The notes beneath the pieces are model-generated. The model did not search any database. It had not been told where the DNA came from and worked only from the letters and a program-made list of their open reading frames with translations. From NCBI RefSeq assembly GCF_012641265.1, contig NZ_JABAHZ010000003.1:496001-560000 (forward strand): a DNA stretch of 64,000 bases, written 5' to 3'. How positions within the stretch are numbered: the stretch's first letter is position 1; every line of letters begins with the position of its first letter. Below are positions 27,316 through 36,656 of this stretch, piece after piece. The stretch is from Chitinophaga eiseniae. GTDB lineage: Bacteria > Bacteroidota > Bacteroidia > Chitinophagales > Chitinophagaceae. Made by a program: the position numbers and the translations under genes.

Positions 27316-28752
27316 TTAATCGTTGTTCGTCATTCCCGGGTTTTGAGCCATTATTTTGGGAGAGAATCGTAGCACGAGTCGTTGCGGCTTAAGTGTAAAG
27401 GAGTCTGTTACACCGGAGGCGTCATATACCCTGTGGGTATAGCCCACTGTAGATTTATAAGCATCGTCAATAGACAGTCTCCGCATATCAAACCAGCGGT
27501 AGCCTTCCGACGCAAACTCACGAATACGTTCCTCCAGTATAAATTTGGTCAGTGCTACCTGGTCAGCCGCAATAGCTGCGGGCACTGGTGCATCTGCCGC
27601 AGGCATCCTGTTCCCGCGCAGCGTTTCCACGTCCGTTTTAGCGCCAGCCAGGTCGTTTAACCGGGCCTTACACTCCGCCCGCAACAGGTACAGATCAGGT
27701 AATACTACACCCAATTGTATAACAGTGGGGCCAACCCTTCTTAACATGCCATCGGGATAAACACTGCTACCGCCAAAGGGATAGGGAGAATAAAAATTAA
27801 GTCGCAGATCGGAAGCGCCATACAGGGCTACTGTTTCAGGAGTAATGGTCACTGCCGATGAGAATGCAAAAGCATTAAAGATCTGCTTTGCGTAAATATT
27901 TTCCTCAATTTTAGGAGTAGTAGGATATGGAGGGCCAAAAAATCCTATGGGCGTGAAAGCGCCACCGGGGGCAAAGGTGCTGTTATAATCATATAAGCGC
28001 ACCGGTATAGCCGAAGAAGCCGCATCTGTTATCGCAGCATTAAACTGAGGTATAGCATCGGCATACTTACCCATGAAAACGTACACTTTCCCCAACAAGG
28101 CTTCTGCAGCAGGCTTAGACATACGTAACCGGCTCGTTACCTGCAAGGGCAGATCGGGTATGGCCGTAACAAGATCATTCACAATAAAATCATATACTTC
28201 TTTTACGGAAGCTCTCGTAAATTTTGTTTCAGTGGCATCGGCGGTCCTCACAATCGGAAATCCCAAGTCTGTAGCAGCTGTAGCGGCACTATAAGGCTTT
28301 CCAAAATAGTTGATAAGTAAGAAATAGGTCCAGGCTCTTCCGGCAACTGCTTCTCCCCTTATACTTTTTTTCTGTTGCTCAGTGCCTTCAGCGGCGTCCA
28401 TCACGTTATTGATGATCATGTTATAGGTATAGATATTCCGCATGGGTACCGTCAACTCGGCAGCATCATCTCCGGGCTCATACAGTACATCATCCCAATG
28501 GAAGCACCTTTGTGTCAGCACAGACAATGCTCCGAAATCGGGCTGTGAGGCAGCTATTTCATCCCCCATCAGGATATGGTTACCAGCGCTGGTATTCAAC
28601 AGATCGAGATTATTCAACAACATATCGTAATCCGCCACTTTCTGCGCTATCAGCTTACCTTTGGGCGTAACTTCCAGAAAGCTCTTTTTACATGCCGCCA
28701 GGATAACCATGCTGGCAACGATGCTGATGATATATGAAAAGTACTTTTTCAT
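27316..28752 (-). CDS. RagB/SusD family outer-membrane lipoprotein
   Basis: A 478-residue lipoprotein with signal peptide and lipobox LAAC, followed by KKSFLEVTPKGKL. The C-terminal signature ILEERIREFASEGYRWFDMRRLS is present. It is a paralogue of the SusD at 10560 (shared layout, including DLYLLRAECKARLNDLAGAK). It lies 109 bp after SusC and 74 bp before the split TlpA gene. It presumably captures the ligand for the adjacent SusC channel. Confidence 0.93.
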   Translation of the reverse strand: MKKYFSYIISIVASMVILAACKKSFLEVTPKGKLIAQKVADYDMLLNNLDLLNTSAGNHILMGDEIAASQPDFGALSVLTQRCFHWDDVLYEPGDDAAELTVPMRNIYTYNMIINNVMDAAEGTEQQKKSIRGEAVAGRAWTYFLLINYFGKPYSAATAATDLGFPIVRTADATETKFTRASVKEVYDFIVNDLVTAIPDLPLQVTSRLRMSKPAAEALLGKVYVFMGKYADAIPQFNAAITDAASSAIPVRLYDYNSTFAPGGAFTPIGFFGPPYPTTPKIEENIYAKQIFNAFAFSSAVTITPETVALYGASDLRLNFYSPYPFGGSSVYPDGMLRRVGPTVIQLGVVLPDLYLLRAECKARLNDLAGAKTDVETLRGNRMPAADAPVPAAIAADQVALTKFILEERIREFASEGYRWFDMRRLSIDDAYKSTVGYTHRVYDASGVTDSFTLKPQRLVLRFSPKIMAQNPGMTNND

Positions 28753-28861
28753 CTGTATTTTTTTATTTTAATACTATAATAAAATGAAATGCCCATTGAA
28801 ATATTCATTGTTGGTTAGTTGGTTTTTGACCATGGGCACTTCATTCATTATTTTAAAATTG

Positions 28862-31800
28862 TTAGAAGGTAACGTGTGCCCCAAAGGTGAGGGCGCCCTG
28901 ATTAACCGGCATCGTTGTAAATCCCGTTACCGCATTCTGGAATTCGGGATCAATGCCATAATGATTCGCCTTCCACAACATCAGGTTAGACACCTGTACG
29001 CGAAAAGTGATGTTCTCTGTCTTGATCCTGTTAACCAGCATCCGGGGCAAGCTATACGAAAGCGTGATATCCCTTAACTTGATATAGGAAGCACTGACCA
29101 CATTTTCCTTACCAAGGATGTAGTAGTTAAGATCTCTCCGCGTGCCGCTAACATAGGAGGAAGAAACATACGATGGGATATTGGTAAAAGCTTCATCTCC
29201 CGGCTTCTTCCATCGGTTTTCAAAATCTGAATTGATATTGCCTGTAAAAGAGCCAGGGCCACCTGTTAACCTTCCGGTGTATAAACCGTATCCATTTCTG
29301 CGCATTACATGCCCCAGGTTATAAATGGCATTGATGCTTAAACTAAAGCCCTTATATGAAAACAGGTTGGACATCCCTCCGCTCCAGATCGGCTGGTAGG
29401 TTCCTGCAAACTGAATATCTTGCGGTTTCGTCGCATTCCTGGCTTTGGTAGTCGTCTTGTCTGCCAGTGCCACCAAGGGATCTCCCATATTATCGAGCCC
29501 GGCAAAATCATAGGCAAAAACAGCAAAAGCGGGATACCCGGCAAGATATTGCTGAGCCACCTGGTCCGCGCCGGTTACGATAGGCTGCGTATTCGTGAGC
29601 TCAGTAATCTTATTTTTATTATAGCCCATCGTGAACATGGTTGTCCACCTGAAATCTTTCTTTTGAATGTTGGCTGAAGTAAGCTGTAATTCAACGCCTT
29701 TATTTTCCAGTGTACCAAAATTCCCTACCATGAATGGATAACCACTGAAACCATTTTCGGTTACCGAACCCAGGAGATCACGGGTCTTCTTTTGATACAC
29801 GTCTACCGAACCGTTCAACCGGTTTTTCAATACGGAAAAATCGAGGCCCAGGTTGATCGTTTTAGTACTTTCCCAGGTCAGCTTACGATTGGCCGGCGTT
29901 GAAATCGACAACCCAGGACCCTGGTAAAAAGGGCTGTTTAATCCACTCAAAATATCAAAGGATGATGCTGTGCCCGGCGCCGGTGAATTACCGGTGATAC
30001 CATAAGTGGCTCTCAAGGCAAGATTGTCAACCCATGTCAGCCCACGCATAAAATCCTCCTGGCTCATACGCCATTTACCCCCCACGCTCCATACCGGCCT
30101 GTTTTGCGCAGACCTGTCCAGGCCAAATAAGTTACTCCGGTCAATACGCCAGCTTCCGTTAATGGAATACTTCATCAGATAGGTATATGCAGCATTAGCA
30201 TAGAAAGAGGTAAAACGGGTTTGCATCTCATTTTTTGAAAATGCATCGTCATGCAAAGTGCTTGCACCAAAAGAGGGTACAACCGGCGACGTAACACCAG
30301 TGGTGCCGAGGGTCTTGTAATCTACCGGGCCGTAGGTCTGCAACAATTCATTATATCCCCTCACCGTGCTACCTGTGCCCACCACCAGCTGCTCCTGGGC
30401 CTCCTGGCCCGCCAACAGCGTTAGCTGATGCACGTTATTATTCCACGACTGATCAAACACCAATTGATTCCTTACCGTCCAATTCCGTTGAGCAATATCC
30501 AGCAGGCTGTACTTTCCCCCAGTAGAAGGTAAATAATAAACAGGTGTGGACGATGCTGTAGGAGCCGACGTAAACTTTAGCAACTCGGTTCTCACCGGGT
30601 AACTTTTGGCATCATCATAGCTGGTTGTTTTGTTACTTCCCTTCACATAGCCATATACGCCCTCAAATCTCAACCCCTTCCATAATTTAACCGTAAGCCC
30701 GGCTACCAGGCGGGCCATCAAAGCATCACTTTTCGTATAGCCATAATTCAATTCATCCAGGGGGTTATAATCTAAATTGATACGGCTCCTGTTCTGAAAA
30801 TCGATCCTGGAAGAGTCAGGAAAACTTTGCATGTAAGGCATAGAAATATTATTGCCCCTGGCATCCCTGAACAACTGGTAAGGATAAAATGACGGGGTAA
30901 TATCTATACTCCTGGCGGCAGCAGTAATCGTATTGGTAAGATCAGATACCAGGTACAGTTTGATGTTTTTATTAAAGTTCATATCCTGCCGCAGGTTCAC
31001 TTTATACTGATTGTTCTTGTCACCCGGGCGATTGCTTTGCATGTTGGTATAAGCCAGCGAGCCATAAAACGAATAACTGTTTCCGCCGCCGGATACAGCA
31101 ATACTGTGATTCATCAACGTGGCATTGCGATACCACAGGTTCTTGATCTGCGACCCGTTATTAATATTGGCAAGGCTGTCTAAACTTTTATTGGCCTGCT
31201 CGGCAGAGATGATCCCCCTGTATTGATTATACAGGATCAATTCATGGGGAGGCAATGGGTTAACATTTCCCGGATTATAGGTAGATACCGTATTCCATGG
31301 ATAGGTAACAGGGTCAAAAACATCTTTGGCCGCCTGTATATACTGCTGACTATTTAAAACATGTATAGCGCTGAAATCCGGCTTCCCCTGTAAACTGATA
31401 AAGCCATCGTAATTAATTCTCAATTTTTCATTGGCGTGGCCCTTTTTTGTTGTAATAACAATAACGCCATTCGCCGCCCTTGCACCCCAGATAGAAGCTG
31501 ATGTCGCATCTTTTAAAACCGTAATATCCGCCACATCCTGCGGGTTAATGGAAGACAGGTCGTCCATCGCAATTCCATCCACCACATATAAAGGATTACG
31601 GCTGGTTCCCCCGTAAATACCAATAGTCGACAAGCCCCGCACCAGGAAAGGATTCTGGGAAGAACTGGGCGCATTGTTAACAGTAAGACCGGGAATCAAT
31701 CCATCGAGCCGCTGCAGGATATTCATACTGGTAGACCGGTTGTTAACGATGGTCATATCCGGCTTGGAAAATGAGCCCGCACTCCGTTCTTTTGAGATAG

Positions 31801-32593
31801 TTTGATAACCGGTGCTTACAACGATGATACTGGTATCCAATTTAAAACTAGATCTGGCAAGCGTAATGATCAAACCTCCGGTTTGCCCATCAGCACTCGC
31901 AACAGTACCTGTCGTAACAACCGGGCGGGAACGCGATGCTTTATCGTCATTACTGGAGGGAGACAAAGCAACCGCTGTCGTGGCGGATGTCAGCTTTATG
32001 GTTGTTGTGCTGAATCCCACAAAAGATATGACTAAAACATCCCCCACATTCGCGTCAATAGTGAACCTGCCTGCGGCATCTGTAATCGTTACAACCTTAC
32101 CGCTTTTTTTGGAAATAGATGCTCCCACCAACGGCTGACCGTCCTGGTCAAAGACCTGGCCCCGAACGAGTGTCAAAGGCGCTTCGGTTCCCGATATGCC
32201 CTGACGCCCAGCAGGCTCGCCCACAGCAGGTTTGGCTTCAATAAAAATACTTTTGCCTTCTATTTTGTATTCAAGCGGTTGATTTTTGAAAACCTCTTTA
32301 AGGAATTTCTCCAGCGGGAGATTTTCAGCCGTAACAGATACCGGCTTGGCGGCACGAAGAAGACGATCGGTGTACAGAAAAAGGTACCCCGTCTGTTGCT
32401 TAACTGATGAAAAAACCGTTTCTAACGAAACATTTCTCCCTGAGAAACTTACATTTTGTGACAGACTTTTGGCTGATACACTCAAAAAACCAACTGTCAG
32501 CAGGATCATACTTAATTTCATAACTAACAGGACATTAGTGAAGCGGCGGTTGCTCCCGCGAGCTGACCAGCCACAAATCGTAGTTTTTGGCAT
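28862..32593 (-). CDS. SusC/RagA TonB-linked outer-membrane transporter with STN signalling domain
   Basis: A 1243-residue protein. An alternative start at 32521 would begin at MKLSMILLTVGF. Order: leader, STN domain (~47-122), carboxypeptidase-regulatory-like domain (~142-222), an unusual Ser/Thr/Ala-rich stretch of ~50 residues (SSNDDKASRSRPVVTTGTVA to SSFKLDTS), the VSTGYQTISKERSAGSF linker, plug with VRGLSTIG and DATSASIWGARAANGVI, then the barrel ending QGALTFGAHVTF. It is paralogous to the transporter at 12033. STN plus upstream FecR/ECF sigma implies substrate-induced expression. Confidence 0.93.
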   Translation of the reverse strand: MPKTTICGWSARGSNRRFTNVLLVMKLSMILLTVGFLSVSAKSLSQNVSFSGRNVSLETVFSSVKQQTGYLFLYTDRLLRAAKPVSVTAENLPLEKFLKEVFKNQPLEYKIEGKSIFIEAKPAVGEPAGRQGISGTEAPLTLVRGQVFDQDGQPLVGASISKKSGKVVTITDAAGRFTIDANVGDVLVISFVGFSTTTIKLTSATTAVALSPSSNDDKASRSRPVVTTGTVASADGQTGGLIITLARSSFKLDTSIIVVSTGYQTISKERSAGSFSKPDMTIVNNRSTSMNILQRLDGLIPGLTVNNAPSSSQNPFLVRGLSTIGIYGGTSRNPLYVVDGIAMDDLSSINPQDVADITVLKDATSASIWGARAANGVIVITTKKGHANEKLRINYDGFISLQGKPDFSAIHVLNSQQYIQAAKDVFDPVTYPWNTVSTYNPGNVNPLPPHELILYNQYRGIISAEQANKSLDSLANINNGSQIKNLWYRNATLMNHSIAVSGGGNSYSFYGSLAYTNMQSNRPGDKNNQYKVNLRQDMNFNKNIKLYLVSDLTNTITAAARSIDITPSFYPYQLFRDARGNNISMPYMQSFPDSSRIDFQNRSRINLDYNPLDELNYGYTKSDALMARLVAGLTVKLWKGLRFEGVYGYVKGSNKTTSYDDAKSYPVRTELLKFTSAPTASSTPVYYLPSTGGKYSLLDIAQRNWTVRNQLVFDQSWNNNVHQLTLLAGQEAQEQLVVGTGSTVRGYNELLQTYGPVDYKTLGTTGVTSPVVPSFGASTLHDDAFSKNEMQTRFTSFYANAAYTYLMKYSINGSWRIDRSNLFGLDRSAQNRPVWSVGGKWRMSQEDFMRGLTWVDNLALRATYGITGNSPAPGTASSFDILSGLNSPFYQGPGLSISTPANRKLTWESTKTINLGLDFSVLKNRLNGSVDVYQKKTRDLLGSVTENGFSGYPFMVGNFGTLENKGVELQLTSANIQKKDFRWTTMFTMGYNKNKITELTNTQPIVTGADQVAQQYLAGYPAFAVFAYDFAGLDNMGDPLVALADKTTTKARNATKPQDIQFAGTYQPIWSGGMSNLFSYKGFSLSINAIYNLGHVMRRNGYGLYTGRLTGGPGSFTGNINSDFENRWKKPGDEAFTNIPSYVSSSYVSGTRRDLNYYILGKENVVSASYIKLRDITLSYSLPRMLVNRIKTENITFRVQVSNLMLWKANHYGIDPEFQNAVTGFTTMPVNQGALTFGAHVTF

Positions 32594-32966
32594 ACATTTG
32601 TGATGTTTGGGTGCTTAATAAGCAGTCTTCGACGACTATTTTGTTTCTGTTGCCCATACTTGCCCCGGCAGATGCCTGAGGTAACTGGTCAGAGATGCTG
32701 CAAACGTCTCTGGCCTTTTATTTTGAGCAATATTTTTAATTCCTAATCTTTTTAAGTCTCTCCCCAGGCGGGGATTTTCGAAAGAGCCACGGTATTGGTA
32801 AGGCATAAGACGCCCTCGTCAATAATGGTCAAAAGATTTTAACCTTTACTGATATTATATACGTCCTGTATCCTGGCCGGGTTTATTCCTGGTGTTCTCT
32901 CGTGGTGATAATGATTTTTTACTGGTTGATTTTCTATATCTTTTGCAGTTTCTATCCTATATTTTC
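32594..32966. other. 373-bp spacer between FecR and SusC
   Basis: No gene. It contains a hairpin (ggtcagagatg 32687-32697 with cgtctctggcc 32705-32715) followed by T-rich sequence on the plus strand, the wrong side for terminating the minus-strand operon. The spacer is longer than the 169 bp in the paralogous locus and may carry a sigma-dependent promoter for SusC. Confidence 0.4.
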
Positions 32967-34175
32967 TTAATTCGTTACTATTAACGTTTTGCCATCCATC
33001 CGGAATTTAACTCCCATATTCTGAAGAAACTCCAATACAACAGAAAGATTCACATTCCTATACATTCCTCCCCGGAAAGTAATGTCCGGTGGTGTTCCCT
33101 GGTACCGGACACTGATGCCGTACCACCTTTCCAATTGCCTCATCACAGTTTGCAGATCAACCCCATCAAAATTAAATTCGCCATTCTTCCAGGCTAAAGT
33201 CTTTGTTATATCTGCGTTTGACAGGACAGCTATACCTGTGGTGTTTCCGATAGCGGCCTGCTGACCAGGACGCAGTTTCACTACTTTATCCCCTGCTTTC
33301 ACATTCACAGCACCGTCTACCAAAGTGGTTTTTACTGTTGCCTCATTCCTGTATGAGTTGACATTAAAACTGGTACCCAGTACTTCAACTACCGATTTCC
33401 CGTCTACATCCACCGTAAATGGCTTCTCTCTATTCTGCGCCACTTCAAAATAAGCCTCTCCGCTAACCTTCACATGCCGTTCTTTTCCAACAAATGCTAC
33501 CGGATAGGTAATAGAGCTGGCAGCGTTAAGCCAAACCCTGGTGCCATCAGGAAGCGTAACCTGGTATTGGCCGCCGTTTGGAGTGCTCATGGTATTCCAT
33601 AAAATGTCTTTTTCAGATAAGCCCTTTACTTCATAGGCGATCTGACCATTGGCAAGTTTTACTACCTGAGCATCACCCTGTTTCGCAAGATTACCATTGG
33701 ATGCGCTGTCGAGGGTAATTTTTGTACCATCGGCCAGCGTTAAAACGGCCTTTTCACCACCAGGCGCGATATCCGTTTGCAAGAGCTTCTTCCTGCTTGT
33801 TGTCGCCAAATCATTACGGTGGCGATTTATAGTCCAGAAGTAAGCACCCACTCCACAAATTAAAAGAACAGCAGCAGCATATTTGAGCCAACTGGTTCTA
33901 AGGAAATGTACCCGATGAACCGGAGGATCACTATTTACTGACGTAGTTTTCCGAAGGTTTCTTAACAGATTTTCCCTCTGATCGTCATCCATGCCAACAA
34001 AACCATGCTGAAGAACATCTTCTTTCAAAAACCCCTCATTAATAATGTTCCAGTCTGGATCGCCATCTGAAGCTGTATCAATATATTCCAATAGCATTTC
34101 CACCTCAGCTTTTGTTGCCTCGTTGGAAAGAAACTTCTTCCAGAGATGCTCTATATGATCTTTTGTTGTTTCCAT
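32967..34175 (-). CDS. FecR family anti-sigma factor/signal transducer
   Basis: A 402-residue protein: cytoplasmic N-terminal region (~1-85), membrane segment (WLKYAAAVLLICGVGAYFWTI, ~91-111), periplasmic FecR domain (TPNGGQYQVTLPDGTRVWLN, then GEAYFEVAQNREKPF and VEVLGTSFNVNSY) and C-terminal DUF4974-like domain ending RMDGKTLIVTN. It is 48 bp after the ECF sigma gene and upstream of SusC. A decayed near-copy of its N-terminus is at 24463-24650. It should transmit the SusC signal to the sigma factor. Confidence 0.92.
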   Translation of the reverse strand: METTKDHIEHLWKKFLSNEATKAEVEMLLEYIDTASDGDPDWNIINEGFLKEDVLQHGFVGMDDDQRENLLRNLRKTTSVNSDPPVHRVHFLRTSWLKYAAAVLLICGVGAYFWTINRHRNDLATTSRKKLLQTDIAPGGEKAVLTLADGTKITLDSASNGNLAKQGDAQVVKLANGQIAYEVKGLSEKDILWNTMSTPNGGQYQVTLPDGTRVWLNAASSITYPVAFVGKERHVKVSGEAYFEVAQNREKPFTVDVDGKSVVEVLGTSFNVNSYRNEATVKTTLVDGAVNVKAGDKVVKLRPGQQAAIGNTTGIAVLSNADITKTLAWKNGEFNFDGVDLQTVMRQLERWYGISVRYQGTPPDITFRGGMYRNVNLSVVLEFLQNMGVKFRMDGKTLIVTN

Positions 34176-34223
34176 GTACCTCTACTATATATAGCGAACA
34201 AATTAAAGGGAAGGACTATTCAG

Positions 34224-34829
34224 TTATAAAAAAAAGTAACAAAAAAATAAAAAAAGGCCAACCTCATGCTGCTTAAGGTATTCCCGCAGTGTACAAAGGG
34301 CGCTTACCATTTGGTTGCGGACCGTATTCTTGGATATTTTCAATTGAGTAGCTATTTCCTCATAGCTCAGGCCGGACTGCTTGAGTTCAAAGATCCTCCT
34401 GCGCTGAGGAGGCAGCTGGGTAATGGACTGGTGGAGCAGCTGCGTAATGTTATCATAATCCACCTTTTCAATGATTGGATTTACCAGATCAGTATTAAGC
34501 TGTTGCTGAAGGAAGTATTGAATCTTCAGGTCACGTTTATTTCGCCGGATCCAGTCCAGCGCCCTGTTCTGAGCCATCCTATGCAAATAGCCCAACGGAT
34601 TTTCCAACAGGGCAAAATCTTTCCTCGCAAGCCATACCTGCATCCAAACATCCTGCACCAGCTCTTCTGCCCATTGTTCCGACTTAGTAATCTTTAAAAT
34701 ATAAGAATACAGCCTATCGGTGTGCCGAAGGACAAAATCAGCGAATGCATTTTCATTATTTTGGGCAATCCGCAAAAGCAGTTCCCTTTCATTATTTAGA
34801 CTATCCGGCTGCAAATTATTAATAATCAA
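34224..34829 (-). CDS. ECF-type RNA polymerase sigma factor (FecI/RpoE-like)
   Basis: A 201-residue sigma-70 family protein with region 2 (SEQWAEELVQDVWMQVWLARK, then LGYLHRMAQNRALDWIRR) and region 4 (LPPQRRRIFELKQSGLSYEEIATQLKISKNTVRNQM). A hydrophobic tail (VGLFLFFCYFFL) ends the protein, as in the other sigma factor. First gene of the second Sus operon. Confidence 0.93.
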   Translation of the reverse strand: MIINNLQPDSLNNERELLLRIAQNNENAFADFVLRHTDRLYSYILKITKSEQWAEELVQDVWMQVWLARKDFALLENPLGYLHRMAQNRALDWIRRNKRDLKIQYFLQQQLNTDLVNPIIEKVDYDNITQLLHQSITQLPPQRRRIFELKQSGLSYEEIATQLKISKNTVRNQMVSALCTLREYLKQHEVGLFLFFCYFFL

Positions 34830-34978
34830 TTAATTATAATAAAATACTAATATCACTTTATAAAGGATGTAGCCCAGGCAGGCAATATTTAATCCACAAT
34901 AAGCAATGCTTTCACTTTAACATCCAGGACTTTCTGCAATATTAAACAACATTTTGGAGTTGATTGGCCATTATCCCT

Positions 34979-35320
34979 AAATCACCTCTCTGCTCCCATA
35001 TTTCCTTGATTTTCAACCGGCTTCTTCCCGAGTAATTCTAATGCTATAGAAATCCCTTAGACTTTTATGACCGCTTATTTTCATCATCAACACAACTGGT
35101 GTACCGGCTAAAAATTCATTGGGACAAAAGAACGGCGGCAAGTATGGGAGGTTATCCATGCGTACTTCGGTTAAAATCTCAATATCTTTATTACCCTTTT
35201 TGTGTGAAAATTTGATAGGCTCATAAATACCCGCAAGTTTTGCAACTTCTTTTATATGCCCGTTAAACGCCGCATTATGTTCTTTAAAGCAAAATAGACC
35301 TAAAAAGGCGTAACTTTGAC
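34979..35320 (-). pseudogene. Second tyrosine recombinase relic, frameshifted
   Basis: Piecing together frames on the minus strand gives AAFNGHIKEVAKLAGIYEPI, a Ser-His-Lys-Lys-Gly segment, then PKYAWITSHTCRRSF (HxxR box, read in a different frame), then PNEFLAGTPVVLMMKISGHKSLRDFY and ITREEAG, with KEIWEQRGD again in another frame. It is clearly homologous to the relic at 18720-19175 but carries different lesions (at least two single-base shifts around the HxxR box). The N-terminal and core-binding parts are absent. It ends about 40 bp before the NfeD start, marking the edge of the second accessory segment. Confidence 0.78.
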
Positions 35321-35361
35321 CAGTAATACCACTTCGCTTCATCCGGGTTATACTTTACTTT

Positions 35362-36639
35362 ATGAAGCAGGCTCTTATCTCTTTCGCATTGTTTTTCCTG
35401 GTTCCGTCAATGCTTTTGGCACAAAAGGTATTTGTGATAAAGATCGACGGGAGCATCAATCCTGTATCTGCAGATTTTATTCGTCATAGCATCGACAAGG
35501 CCAATAGCGGGAAGGCCACCTGTTTGGTAATTTATCTTAACACTCCGGGTGGATTATTGGAATCCACCCGCCGCATTGTACATGACCTGCTGGAAGCTCC
35601 TCTGCCTGTTGTGGTATATGTGGCACCCAGCGGCTCACATGCAGGCTCTGCAGGCGTTTTTGTGACCATGGCAGCACATATAGCGGCGATGGCACCCGGC
35701 ACCAATATCGGAGCAGCGCATCCGGTGGGATTGCAGGCCCTGGATACGGTGATGAGCGAAAAAGTGACCAATGATGCAGCGGCATTTATCCGGTCAATAG
35801 CCTCCCGGCGAAACAGGAACCTGGAGTGGGCAGAAGAGTCGGTTCGAAAGAGCCTTTCACTTACAGAAAATGAAGCCCTGAAAAAAAATGTGATAGACCT
35901 GGTAGCCGCCAACCAGGAAGAATTGTTAAACAGTATCGATGGCAAAAGTGTTACCACAGCAGCCGGTGTAAAGATATTACATACCATGCATGCGCAAACA
36001 CAGGAATTGGAAATGGGCCTGACGGAAAAAATTTTAGCAGTGCTTACTGACCCCAATGTTATCTATATCCTGATGTTACTGGGTTTCTACGGCATACTAT
36101 TCGAGCTGTATAGCCCCGGCGCTATATTACCAGGTATCGTAGGGGTAATAGCATTGGTGATAGCCTTCTACGCTATGCAGGCCCTTCCTGTGAATTATGC
36201 TGGTCTGGCGCTGATTATATTCGCTATTGTACTCTTTGTGCTGGAAGTAAAGATTGTCAGTCATGGTATGCTCACGATCGGTGGTATCGTTTCCCTATCG
36301 GTTGGTTCCCTCATGCTGATACATTCCGACTCTGCATTGGAATCCGTCAAAATATCGCTCAACGTGATCATTGCGGCGGTAACTGTTACCACGCTTTTCT
36401 TCCTGTTTATAATCGGCGCCGGGATAAGGGCTCAGCGGGCCAAACCAGCTACAGGAGTAGAATCCATGCTGGGTGAGACCGGCGAGGCTTTGGAAATATT
36501 GAATCCATCCGGAAATGTAATGATACGTGGTGAAATATGGAAAGCAGAATCTGTTGAGGGACAAATAGCACAGGGAGAAAGAATACGGATCATTGCGGTG
36601 AAGCATCTTAAATTGGTTGTTGGACACTTAATTACCTGA
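35362..36639 (+). CDS. NfeD1b family membrane serine protease (ClpP/SppA-like)
   Basis: A 425-residue protein: signal peptide (MKQALISFALFFLVPSMLLA), ClpP-class protease domain (~22-215) with the oxyanion-type TPGGLLEST, nucleophile S96 in AGSAGVF and probable base K134 in SEKVTND, then four to five membrane segments (~232-355) and a C-terminal OB-fold (GETGEALEILNPSGNVMIRGE). Members cleave hydrophobic stretches of stomatin partners, and the slipin gene follows after 17 bp. Its promoter must lie in the short space next to the recombinase relic. Confidence 0.92.
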   Translation: MKQALISFALFFLVPSMLLAQKVFVIKIDGSINPVSADFIRHSIDKANSGKATCLVIYLNTPGGLLESTRRIVHDLLEAPLPVVVYVAPSGSHAGSAGVFVTMAAHIAAMAPGTNIGAAHPVGLQALDTVMSEKVTNDAAAFIRSIASRRNRNLEWAEESVRKSLSLTENEALKKNVIDLVAANQEELLNSIDGKSVTTAAGVKILHTMHAQTQELEMGLTEKILAVLTDPNVIYILMLLGFYGILFELYSPGAILPGIVGVIALVIAFYAMQALPVNYAGLALIIFAIVLFVLEVKIVSHGMLTIGGIVSLSVGSLMLIHSDSALESVKISLNVIIAAVTVTTLFFLFIIGAGIRAQRAKPATGVESMLGETGEALEILNPSGNVMIRGEIWKAESVEGQIAQGERIRIIAVKHLKLVVGHLIT

Positions 36640-36656
36640 TATAAAACAGTAGTGCT

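Noticed and set aside
32687..32715. Hairpin as a terminator between FecR and SusC
   Set aside because: The T-run lies on the plus strand, whereas the operon is on the minus strand, so it would not stop that transcript.
34830..35361. A third copy of the 58-bp repeat bounding the second Sus locus
   Set aside because: I scanned for agtcccgtccggtcc and the terminator copy around the second integrase relic and found neither, so the borders of that element remain unknown.
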